From a virus: 28,057 bases of DNA. The stretch spans positions 1 through 28,057 of IMG/VR virus record IMGVR_UViG_3300032311_000477; one strand, 5' to 3'. Under the pieces are notes generated by a model. The model had not been told where the DNA came from. It saw only the letters and a list, made by a program, of their open reading frames with translations, and did no database searches. The translations under genes and the position numbers were made by a program. Position 1 is the stretch's first letter. Each line of letters begins with the position of its first letter. Positions 7,466 through 14,483 of this stretch are shown here, in pieces.

Positions 7466-7468
7466 AAC

Positions 7469-7594
7469 TTATTTTTTAATTTTCCACTTCTTTTCTAAAT
7501 ATTCATAATATCTTTGAGTTTTATTACCATTGTATAGAAACCATACAATATAGATATCAAACCACCAATCCAACTTTTTTAGTAACTTTTTCAT
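7469..7594 (-). CDS. Possible small basic protein (41 aa)
   Basis: A short frame beginning MKKLLKKLDWWFDIYIVW and ending EKKWKIKK before TAA. It has a lysine-rich start, an aromatic/hydrophobic middle of about 12 residues (WWFDIYIVWFLY) and a basic end, so it could be a membrane-associated or amphipathic peptide. It overlaps the 3' end of the upstream 113-residue gene by 38 bases and fills the gap before the next gene, whose ATG comes 4 bases after its stop. The ATG follows an A-rich tract (AATAAGAAAA). Plausible on position, but unproven. Confidence 0.45.
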   Translation of the reverse strand: MKKLLKKLDWWFDIYIVWFLYNGNKTQRYYEYLEKKWKIKK

Positions 7595-7898
7595 TTTTCT
7601 TATTTATTTTGTTTTTAAGTTTAACTGCTAAAGCGCACAACTCATACTCCTCATGTTCTACGAGTATTTGTAAATTCTCATCTAATAAATCTAAAAATTC
7701 TCTACTATCGACTGATAGAGTAATGACAAGAAACTCTTTTATTATAACCTGTGCAAATTCTACTTTCTTTTTTCTGGCAGAAAGCCCATACTCAATACCT
7801 AAAATAATAGCTTTGGCTACATCGAGTGCATGTTGTTGAAAAACATCATCAGGTTTATCGGTATGAAATTGGACAGGTTGAAATTTCTTTTTTCTCAT
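7557..7898 (-). CDS. Protein of unknown function (113 aa), possibly leaderless
   Basis: An unrecognised, mostly helical, lysine-rich protein: MRKKKFQPVQFHTDKPDDVF, a helix around ALDVAKAIILGIEYGL (24-39), a second helical stretch with LDLLDENLQILVEHEEYEL (70-88), and a basic tail. No membrane segment or catalytic motif is seen. A good Bacteroidota-type promoter ends only 5 bases before its ATG, so its transcript may start at or next to the start codon. No alternative in-frame ATG exists nearby. It heads the small-gene group that runs down to the MazG-like gene. Confidence 0.65.
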   Translation of the reverse strand: MRKKKFQPVQFHTDKPDDVFQQHALDVAKAIILGIEYGLSARKKKVEFAQVIIKEFLVITLSVDSREFLDLLDENLQILVEHEEYELCALAVKLKNKINKKNEKVTKKVGLVV

Positions 7899-7903
7899 AT
7901 ATT

Positions 7904-7935
7904 CAAATATACGAAAAATAAATTAGAATTCCAAA
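7904..7935 (-). promoter_or_regulatory. Bacteroidota-type promoter abutting a start codon
   Basis: On the coding strand TTTG (7935-7932) and TATATTTG (7911-7904) are separated by exactly 20 bases, as at the SSB promoter. The -35-like box lies inside the last codons of the upstream 135-residue gene. The expected transcription start coincides with the ATG at 7898, predicting a leaderless message. Confidence 0.65.
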
Positions 7936-8330
7936 TTGTCCGTATTAAAACTTTTAAAAACTTTTGTAGCTATTTTTTTGTACCCTGTATTTGAAGTTGT
8001 TAGGATACAATTTCTAAATTCTTCCCAATCAATTTGAAATGAATTATCCAACATACCACCTGTTTTGGATTTAACTACTTCGTTTAAAGCATTAATAGTG
8101 TATATTGTGTTAGATTGTTTCTTTCTATGTACTAAAATAGTTTTCCATTCAGATGAGATTGGAGCAGAACCCTTACCCACATTGAATGTTATAAATGCTT
8201 CTTCTGGTCTTAGTTTACTTTCTAAAACAAAAACATTTGGGTTTGTTAATGTATAACTTCCCAATATAAAATTAACCGAATTATCTAATTCCTGCTTTGT
8301 TGTGAATAAGCAAAGTAGTTGTGTATTCAT
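7923..8330 (-). CDS. Protein of unknown function (135 aa)
   Basis: I cannot assign this protein. It starts MNTQLLCLFTTKQELDN, contains beta-type stretches (VFVLESKL 33-40, AFITFNVG 45-52, WKTILVHRKK 62-71) and a C-terminal half with QIDWEEFRNCILTT near residues 98-111. No transmembrane segment or known motif was found. Its start overlaps the stop of the HNH-motif gene as TAATG, indicating translational coupling, and its last codons host the promoter of the next gene. Confidence 0.65.
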   Translation of the reverse strand: MNTQLLCLFTTKQELDNSVNFILGSYTLTNPNVFVLESKLRPEEAFITFNVGKGSAPISSEWKTILVHRKKQSNTIYTINALNEVVKSKTGGMLDNSFQIDWEEFRNCILTTSNTGYKKIATKVFKSFNTDNLEF

Positions 8331-9979
8331 TATTTTTTACCTTTTTGTTTAGACTTTATAAGGTCTATTTGTTGTTGTCTAACTCCAGCTTCCTTTTCTA
8401 CCATCTTTCTACCTCTATCCAAAATACTGTTTGTAGCATCTAAATTCTTTTTACTTTGTAATTTAACTCCGGCTTTAATCATAGTATTTGCCACAACCTT
8501 AACTTCTTCTGGAACAGGTCTCCTAACACCTCGAGCTCTTACACCTTTTCCCGCTTGATATCTATCAATGTGAAATTTATTATCAGGTGGCGGAGGATTG
8601 ATACCCATTTTTTTCAACTTCTTTTCGTATGTTGGGTCTATTTTCATTATACTATTGAATTCCATAACATTAGGGTGCCAAAAGTTCCAAGCTTTCATTA
8701 AAGCCATTCTCTCATCTGGATTCATTTTCTTCAATGTTTCTTCATTAATACCCGAAAAATCACCAGCTCCTACTGATTTAATAAAATATTCTTGTAGTTT
8801 TTCTCTTCTAATTGAAACAATTTCATTTTTCAATCTAATCAATTCTTTATCATCCGGAGATACTGATAATTTTTTTATTACTCTATCCAATAATGCAGAA
8901 CCTTCTAATGAATTTTTTAACTGATTTAATGGAGTTTCAATTAAATCCCAGTTATCAGGACTATCTAAACGGTCTTGCTCAGCCAATATAGTTGTTTTAA
9001 TTCCTTTTTTCTTTTTCTCTGCAACAATTTTAGCTGCATTTGAATATGGAATATGATGGTCTAATTGCATTTGATTAAATGGAACTACTTCACCTGTTAC
9101 AACACTTCTTCCACCATTACTTAAATATAATTGAACAATATCTCTAAATCTTTGAACACCTGCCTCTCCGGTTGTTAATTCAGAAGCAACTCCACCAGCT
9201 TTAGTTATAGATTGTTTAACTTTAGCAAAATCTTTACCTAATTCATTTTTCATTACCTCAATAGTTCTATCAATATGTTCTTCTGATACTTCGTATTTAG
9301 GTAATTCTAATCTATATGATGGGTCTTTTAATTGTTTTTCAGTTACTTCTTTTAATGCAAGTAATTGCTTTTCAGTTGGGTCAAACACACCAGCTCCCTT
9401 TAATTGCTTTTCAGCTGAAGGAATTAAACCAAATTTAACAATTTGTAATAATTTTTTATCATCCAATTGCTTTCGTGCAATATCTTCTTTTGAAGGAACA
9501 AATGATTTGCCTGATTTTGAAGATGTTTTAGGTGTACCTTTATCAAATACATTAGCACCTTTACCTTTACCAAATACACTTTTACCTTTTATTGGTTGTT
9601 CTGCATCATCATCGGTAGCATCTACCATATCAACATCCTTTTCACTATACCCACTCTTCTTCATCATACCTTTTGCAATATTATATGCTTGGGTTTTTTT
9701 ATCATATCCTAATGCTGAGGCAACTCTTACATCGTTTCCAGTTTCAGGGTTTTTAAAAGATTTAGCTAATACTTTATCTAATGGTTCTTTTTTAGGTGCT
9801 TCATTTATATAAGAAAAATATACTCTAGCTTTCTGAGCCATCTCATTGGCATCAGAAACACCATTTTCTCTTAAAATTTCTGCTAATGTTGTAACTTGTT
9901 GTTCCTTGTTTAAATCAATAATACCATGCTCTACACGGTATTCTAACTCTTTTAGGATTTCTTGGAAATTTATTGACAT
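8330..9979 (-). CDS. Large HNH-motif protein (putative endonuclease)
   Basis: With the ATG at 9977-9979 the protein has 549 residues; an upstream TTG would add seven but is a poor choice. Residues 300-355 hold an HNH-type site: TGEVVPFNQMQLDHHIPYS (Asp307, His308, His309) followed by PDNWDLIETPLNQLKNS (Asn343 and Asn352), the expected metal-binding and catalytic arrangement. The N-terminal 170 residues are charged and low complexity (KGKSVFGKGKGANVF), and residues 170-290 and 380-549 are helical and lysine-rich. This is far longer than homing HNH enzymes, so the nuclease is embedded in a multidomain protein. It sits between polymerase and small early genes, but also has the late-type ATATTTATA element 36 bases upstream, so it could be a virion or packaging nuclease. 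Specific role unknown. Confidence 0.72.
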   Translation of the reverse strand: MSINFQEILKELEYRVEHGIIDLNKEQQVTTLAEILRENGVSDANEMAQKARVYFSYINEAPKKEPLDKVLAKSFKNPETGNDVRVASALGYDKKTQAYNIAKGMMKKSGYSEKDVDMVDATDDDAEQPIKGKSVFGKGKGANVFDKGTPKTSSKSGKSFVPSKEDIARKQLDDKKLLQIVKFGLIPSAEKQLKGAGVFDPTEKQLLALKEVTEKQLKDPSYRLELPKYEVSEEHIDRTIEVMKNELGKDFAKVKQSITKAGGVASELTTGEAGVQRFRDIVQLYLSNGGRSVVTGEVVPFNQMQLDHHIPYSNAAKIVAEKKKKGIKTTILAEQDRLDSPDNWDLIETPLNQLKNSLEGSALLDRVIKKLSVSPDDKELIRLKNEIVSIRREKLQEYFIKSVGAGDFSGINEETLKKMNPDERMALMKAWNFWHPNVMEFNSIMKIDPTYEKKLKKMGINPPPPDNKFHIDRYQAGKGVRARGVRRPVPEEVKVVANTMIKAGVKLQSKKNLDATNSILDRGRKMVEKEAGVRQQQIDLIKSKQKGKK

Positions 9980-10014
9980 ATCTATCTTAATTTGTATCAA
10001 ACATAATTATATGA

Positions 10015-10023
10015 TATAAATAT
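10015..10023 (-). promoter_or_regulatory. ATATTTATA element upstream of the HNH gene
   Basis: One of six copies of a coding-strand ATATTTATA upstream of a gene, here 36 bases before the ATG. A TATGTTTG box (10005-9998), fitting TAnnTTTG, lies between it and the start but lacks an upstream TTTG. Confidence 0.35.
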
Positions 10024-10029
10024 AAATTT

Positions 10030-11289
10030 TTAATGTATTACACTTAAATCATCATAATTCTTTCCTTCTTCGGCTCGGACTGGGAATCCACCTTCTTCCA
10101 TAATTGTCGTAACCGATTTTAAAATCTCATCTCTCTCTTCGGGATGAGTATCTATAAGGAAAGCATCATAGGTATATAGTACCATTTTCGATTTTTTATA
10201 CTCCAACCAATCCAACACCTTACCAATCTTCATATAATTGATTTCAGTTTCCAACGCCTGTAAAAGATAGTTGAATACCTTTTGTTCAGTCGCTCCCTCA
10301 ATTTTTGAGAAATGGATTTCCCTCTTATAAAGAGGAGTCGTTAAACGGCCGGAGATTACGAACTTTTGGTATAATCCCTTTATATATTTATCAACTTCTA
10401 TAAAAAACGGAATTCTTCGTGCATTATCATCTAATCCCCCATATAAATAAGTAAACGTTACCTTCTTTGCGGTTTCGTAATCACATCCATATAAGTCGGC
10501 TAAGTGTTGGTGAGCGGTAACCCCTTTTGGAAATTCGTATCCAACTAATTTGGCAATCAAACGAATGTGGTATGATTCATAATCCAAACTAATCAAAGTA
10601 CCCCCATCCCATCTACTTACAATAGCAGAACGAGTCCCATCGGATTTATTGAGAGCAGACCAGTTTACGTTTAAGTGACGGTTTGAAGGTCTACCGGTTG
10701 TTGTATATGGATTGTATTGTGTGTACACCTTACCCCCATCTATGAAGGCGGGATTGAAGCCAAAACTATCAATAAATTTTTCTTCTTCGACTTTCACCCC
10801 AGCCCCCTCCAGCCTCCCAAGTGTTTGAATGGAATCTGAATATGTACGATACCAACTACGTCTATTTTGAATATCAGGAATTGCTTTTAAGAGTTCGTAC
10901 CACTTCATTAGTGGGATACAATCATTCATCTCCGTATAATCGTTTCTATACCCCTTATAAAGCGATTCAGCGAACTCGTTGAATATGAATGGTTTACCAT
11001 ACTCTTCAAAGTATACCCACTCATAATCCAGTCCTTTTGATTGAATATATCGATTACCTAAAACAAGAGTATTTTCGTTGCAAAGTTTTTCTATTGGAAA
11101 TTGTGAAACCGAATTTGCATCTATATGTTGGAAATTTAAAATAAAATCCGTATCTTTGGTTCGTATGTATACAAACGAAATAGGAAACATCAACTCATGT
11201 CCTCGTGGAGAACTCCAAACCGGAACTACTAATGTAACATCCTTTGGATTGAGTAATTGTAAATCGATATTTGACTCTATTAAATTCAT
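10030..11289 (-). CDS. Short family-A (Pol I-like) DNA polymerase
   Basis: A 419-residue protein aligning with the polymerase domain of Pol I. TGRPS (198-202) matches the TGRLS entry motif; Arg220 follows in GTRSAIV; motif A is LISLDYESYHIRLIA with catalytic Asp236; the O-helix motif B is YETAKKVTFTYLYG (271-284) with Lys275, Phe279 and Tyr283 of the Rx3Kx3Fx3YG pattern; motif C is YTYDAFLID with Asp375 in place of the HD of VHDE. The arginine that begins motif B is a tyrosine. Residues 1-150 contain no recognisable DEDD exonuclease residues and the thumb is reduced, so it is far shorter than T7 (about 700) or E. coli polymerase. T4-type phages normally use family B, so this may be the replicase or an accessory enzyme. 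A T4-type TATAAATA lies 42 bases before the ATG. Confidence 0.82.
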   Translation of the reverse strand: MNLIESNIDLQLLNPKDVTLVVPVWSSPRGHELMFPISFVYIRTKDTDFILNFQHIDANSVSQFPIEKLCNENTLVLGNRYIQSKGLDYEWVYFEEYGKPFIFNEFAESLYKGYRNDYTEMNDCIPLMKWYELLKAIPDIQNRRSWYRTYSDSIQTLGRLEGAGVKVEEEKFIDSFGFNPAFIDGGKVYTQYNPYTTTGRPSNRHLNVNWSALNKSDGTRSAIVSRWDGGTLISLDYESYHIRLIAKLVGYEFPKGVTAHQHLADLYGCDYETAKKVTFTYLYGGLDDNARRIPFFIEVDKYIKGLYQKFVISGRLTTPLYKREIHFSKIEGATEQKVFNYLLQALETEINYMKIGKVLDWLEYKKSKMVLYTYDAFLIDTHPEERDEILKSVTTIMEEGGFPVRAEEGKNYDDLSVIH

Positions 11290-11329
11290 AGAGTGTAAAG
11301 ATAAGAAAAAAAATCCTAATTACAAAACT

Positions 11330-11704
11330 TTATTTATAAAATTGTAAATAGTTTGGTAAATATAATGCTATATTTTTTATTTTATGAGTTGCTAACCCAA
11401 TTGCTGCTTTATTAGAATTCATAACACCTCTATCATCTAATTCACCATCATCTTTATAAGTAGGACTTAGTGGACCTGCTATTCTCCATTTAATATCAGC
11501 CGTTGTCCAAAATGGATTATCTATATAATATTTATATTCATCTTTATCTATTTCATATGTAAAACTATTTTCATCATTAGCTTTTCTTACAAAATATCTT
11601 CTAATGAATCCAATTGAATAATCATCATCGGTTGGGGTTGGTACAATTGTATTTGGTGTATTTACCACAAATAAATCTATATTTTCTGCTATTTTATTAT
11701 ACAT
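11330..11704 (-). CDS. Small virion-cluster protein of unknown function (124 aa)
   Basis: I cannot name a family with confidence. The protein starts MYNKIAENIDLFVVN, has YSIGFIRRYFVRKAN (29-43) and a tryptophan-bearing stretch FWTTADIKWRIAGPLS (65-80), and ends HKIKNIALYLPNYLQFYK. There is no signal peptide or membrane segment. It follows the large hub-like baseplate gene by 11 bases, at the end of the virion cluster, so a minor structural or assembly role is the simplest guess. The aromatic-rich, acidic composition is similar to that of neighbouring baseplate proteins. Confidence 0.65.
   Translation of the reverse strand: MYNKIAENIDLFVVNTPNTIVPTPTDDDYSIGFIRRYFVRKANDENSFTYEIDKDEYKYYIDNPFWTTADIKWRIAGPLSPTYKDDGELDDRGVMNSNKAAIGLATHKIKNIALYLPNYLQFYK
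11331..11338 (-). promoter_or_regulatory. T4-type late promoter word TATAAATA before the polymerase
   Basis: TATAAATA reads on the coding strand at 11338-11331, overlapping the stop codon of the upstream gene and 42 bases before the polymerase ATG. In T4 this octamer is the late promoter. A single AT-rich octamer in AT-rich DNA is weak evidence. Confidence 0.25.
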
Positions 11705-11715
11705 AATATAATTAA

Positions 11716-14166
11716 TTATTTTTCAACAATTCTAAAACCAGCCTCAATTGTTGTATCCCATCCTGTGGTTTGTACGTTGTGTTTTATGTTAGTAATTTGA
11801 AATACTCCTATTTGATTGTATATTTCTGGTATACCATCTATATTAAAATATTGACCAGGTGTAAATCCGCTGAATCCATCAATTGTTATACTAACTTCAA
11901 TTGGTGATAATGTAGATTTTTTTGTTTTTGGATTGCCATTTGGGTCTCCTAATATTCCATTAACGGCATTATATATTAAATCTGCATCTTTATATACTAA
12001 TACAGTTCCATCATTTGCACCTGTTTTATTCAAATTTAAATAATATTGAATAGATTTTGAATTTGAAATTTGTGTAAAATTCTTAGCTTCTGTTGTTGCC
12101 GTTTTTGGTGTGGGTGTATCTGTGCTTGGTTTTTTTGCTTTATCAGCTTCTACTGCCTTTTTAAAATTAGCTTCAATTCTTTTTAATTCAACATTATTAA
12201 TAGAATAATACCCATCCGCATTACCCATAGTTGAATTATCAATTGCTTTGTAGGCTCCGGCTGGCATTACCAATGTAGTGCTTTTGGTATCTCCCGCTTT
12301 TGCTGCATCCGCTTTGGCTTGTTCTAATAATTTACCTGAATTAAATATTTGCCTACCTGCTACTAAATTACTCATTTCAAAATTAAAACTAAATTGTTTT
12401 ACATTTGATGCAATTGTAGTTGGTTTAAATCTATAAGTATCTTGTTGGTTTTGCTTTTTTACTTGAGAATCAGATGATGCCATCAATGCATCAATGATAG
12501 TTCCACCTGCATCAGGACGCATATTTCCATAAATTAATGCAAATAATCCATATGAGTTTTCATTTATTATACCCAATATTTTTTCTAAAAAATCAATTCT
12601 AGTATATGTTGAATTCCAAGCCTTTAAAACATCTTCATATTTTACAAAAATATTTAAAGCATCTCCCAAACGTATGTGTTCTTTATTTCCATTTCCCTGT
12701 GGTATTATTATTTGATTATAAGGGTCTCCCGGAACAAGTAATTTTTCTTCCGAATGAAAATTGTATCCATTAATTATACCGGGCCGTTTTCCATCAGGAA
12801 GTATTTTTATTATGTTTTCTCCTTCTTTTGGTTCTTCGCCTTCTTTTGTATCCGGTGGTAAATCTAATACTGGTAATTCATTAGTTGGGAAAAGTACTTT
12901 ATCGCTTGATGATAATATATATCTATTTGAACAAACTGGCAATATAGTTAATTCTTTTCCATCTTTATTTGTATATTTTGGTAATTCTAATTTAAAAAAT
13001 CTAGTATCTATATTATCTACGCCAACTACATAATTCATTAAAATTTGTAATATAAATCTAAGTGATAGATATGCTTTGTCAGATACAGTTGTATCGGATT
13101 GTTGTTTATTTATTTTTAAAAAATTAAACCAATCGTTTTGCCAATCTCCACCGGGTGTTGGATGTGGTGCGGCTAATTCATCAAATGTTTTTTCAACTAA
13201 ATTAAAATCAGCCAATATTAATTGTTTAACTTGCGCTTTATCTGTGTATTCTGTATCCTTTGGTTTAACTTGATTTATAGATGTATCCTTTTTAGGATTA
13301 TGTGGTATAGCTAAGCTTACTTGATTTCCCTGTGATATATCCAAAGAAACGCTGTATGTATTATCCTCATTTATTGAAAATGAATATTCAGTTACTTTTC
13401 CAGCCACTAAATCATATGTTCCTAATGATTTTTCAACTCTACCTAAATATGCAGCAATAGCAGTGGTATCTGAACGATAATAATCGGAAAAACTCTCACA
13501 AAATTTATCGTATGATTGATTTTTTGGAACTAATGCATCCAATGGACTATTATATGTTTCAATTTCAATTTTTTTTCCGTCTTTTAATGAATTGTATTTT
13601 CTTTTTTGATTTTGTGGACTATGTACTTCCGATGATGCGAATAAATAATTTTTCATTAAAGAATTATCTCCCCATTCTACCAATATATTCATACCAGGTT
13701 TTAAAAAAAACAATTCAAACATTTCCAATTGTTTTAATGTAAAACATCTAACATTTATTTTGGCAGTTTTTAATGTATTATTTGCACCATCAGTATCAAC
13801 TTCTACTGATTCTACAATTGGTGTAGATACTTTTCTGCCAGATTCATTTTTAACAGTTATAACTTTACCTGTAAAATCAATTCCAACAGGCGTTTCTCCC
13901 GTTGCATATGTTAAATTTAAATTATGTGAATTATTTGCAATTATACATCCTTTAAATGAGTTTTTTCCTCCACTATTTGCAATTATATCTAATAATTCTT
14001 TTCTTCTTTCTTCAGGGTCTTTTTTTGCTGCACCTTCTACAACTAATGCTGGTGATGTTAGTACTACCCACGGACTTTTAAATGATGTCATTAACGGAGT
14101 ACGCTCTCTCTGCGTCATTATATCACTAATCCAAGGATTAAGAGGAGCTAAAAATGGGAATGGCAT
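11716..14166 (-). CDS. Large baseplate/hub-like virion protein
   Basis: An 816-residue protein between the gp53-like gene and the end of the virion block. The C-terminal domain (about 755-816) reads GFSGFTPGQYFNIDGIPE, then VFQITNIKHNVQTTGWDT and TIEAGFRI, which resembles the terminal beta domain of hub proteins (gp27/late-control D type), where a ligand-contact turn is followed by FQVTNVxHxV and a GWxTTIE strand. The N-terminal half includes FTLKQLEMFELFFLKPGM and VEWGDNS (about 140-170) with beta-rich surroundings. A linker rich in Thr, Lys and Pro (about 680-700) precedes the last domain. I infer a baseplate hub or hub-associated protein; no lysozyme motif was seen. The ATG context is ATAAATAAGTT. 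Confidence 0.62.
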   Translation of the reverse strand: MPFPFLAPLNPWISDIMTQRERTPLMTSFKSPWVVLTSPALVVEGAAKKDPEERRKELLDIIANSGGKNSFKGCIIANNSHNLNLTYATGETPVGIDFTGKVITVKNESGRKVSTPIVESVEVDTDGANNTLKTAKINVRCFTLKQLEMFELFFLKPGMNILVEWGDNSLMKNYLFASSEVHSPQNQKRKYNSLKDGKKIEIETYNSPLDALVPKNQSYDKFCESFSDYYRSDTTAIAAYLGRVEKSLGTYDLVAGKVTEYSFSINEDNTYSVSLDISQGNQVSLAIPHNPKKDTSINQVKPKDTEYTDKAQVKQLILADFNLVEKTFDELAAPHPTPGGDWQNDWFNFLKINKQQSDTTVSDKAYLSLRFILQILMNYVVGVDNIDTRFFKLELPKYTNKDGKELTILPVCSNRYILSSSDKVLFPTNELPVLDLPPDTKEGEEPKEGENIIKILPDGKRPGIINGYNFHSEEKLLVPGDPYNQIIIPQGNGNKEHIRLGDALNIFVKYEDVLKAWNSTYTRIDFLEKILGIINENSYGLFALIYGNMRPDAGGTIIDALMASSDSQVKKQNQQDTYRFKPTTIASNVKQFSFNFEMSNLVAGRQIFNSGKLLEQAKADAAKAGDTKSTTLVMPAGAYKAIDNSTMGNADGYYSINNVELKRIEANFKKAVEADKAKKPSTDTPTPKTATTEAKNFTQISNSKSIQYYLNLNKTGANDGTVLVYKDADLIYNAVNGILGDPNGNPKTKKSTLSPIEVSITIDGFSGFTPGQYFNIDGIPEIYNQIGVFQITNIKHNVQTTGWDTTIEAGFRIVEK

Positions 14167-14169
14167 AAC

Positions 14170-14189
14170 TTATTTATTTATTTATTTTA
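14170..14189. repeat. TTTA microsatellite at a gene junction
   Basis: Four to five tandem TTTA units span the stop codon of the gp53-like gene and the leader of the large hub-like gene. On the coding strand they read as TAAA/ATAA repeats, so slippage would change the leader length or the last residues only slightly. Confidence 0.6.
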
Positions 14190-14476
14190 TATAGATTATT
14201 TAAAATATCAGATACATCTGCTGGTATTCTTAATTGTGTACCAACTTCAACAAAAAAATTGGCATCATTTAAATTATTTGCAACTGCAATAATCCACCAC
14301 ATAGATGGGTCTTTATAATATACATTTGCTAATAAATCTAATCTATCACCAGCCGATGCAATAATATAAAAATCAGTATCTTTTGGTTCTATTTTTGGAT
14401 AGATTGTAGATTCCATATACATTGTATTTGTATCGGAATCAGTTTTTTTATTTGTATATGTATATCTAGTTGACAT
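14174..14476 (-). CDS. Baseplate wedge protein, gp53-like with LysM fold
   Basis: A 100-residue protein. Residues 36-85 look like a LysM-type module: FYIIASAGDRLDLLANVYY, then PSMWWIIAVANNLNDANFF and VGTQLRIP, the pattern of GDxLxxLAxxYY...WxxIAxANxL...xxGxxLxIP seen in T4 gp53 and other baseplate wedge/LysM proteins. A hydrophilic N-terminus of about 35 residues precedes it. The gene lies between the tube-cap-like and hub-like genes, 7 bases from each neighbour, as expected for a baseplate component. The ATG follows TATAAATAAAAA. Peptidoglycan binding is possible for LysM folds, but in this setting a structural role is likelier. Confidence 0.8.
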   Translation of the reverse strand: MSTRYTYTNKKTDSDTNTMYMESTIYPKIEPKDTDFYIIASAGDRLDLLANVYYKDPSMWWIIAVANNLNDANFFVEVGTQLRIPADVSDILNNLYKINK

Positions 14477-14483
14477 TTTTTAT

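Noticed and set aside
9979-10000. Upstream TTG start adding MIQIKID to the HNH protein
   Set aside because: A later ATG is available and the TTG overlaps a possible promoter box.
14170-14189. TTTA repeats as an attachment site or origin
   Set aside because: Only a simple repeat at a gene junction, with no integrase, no inverted repeat and no iterated binding sites.
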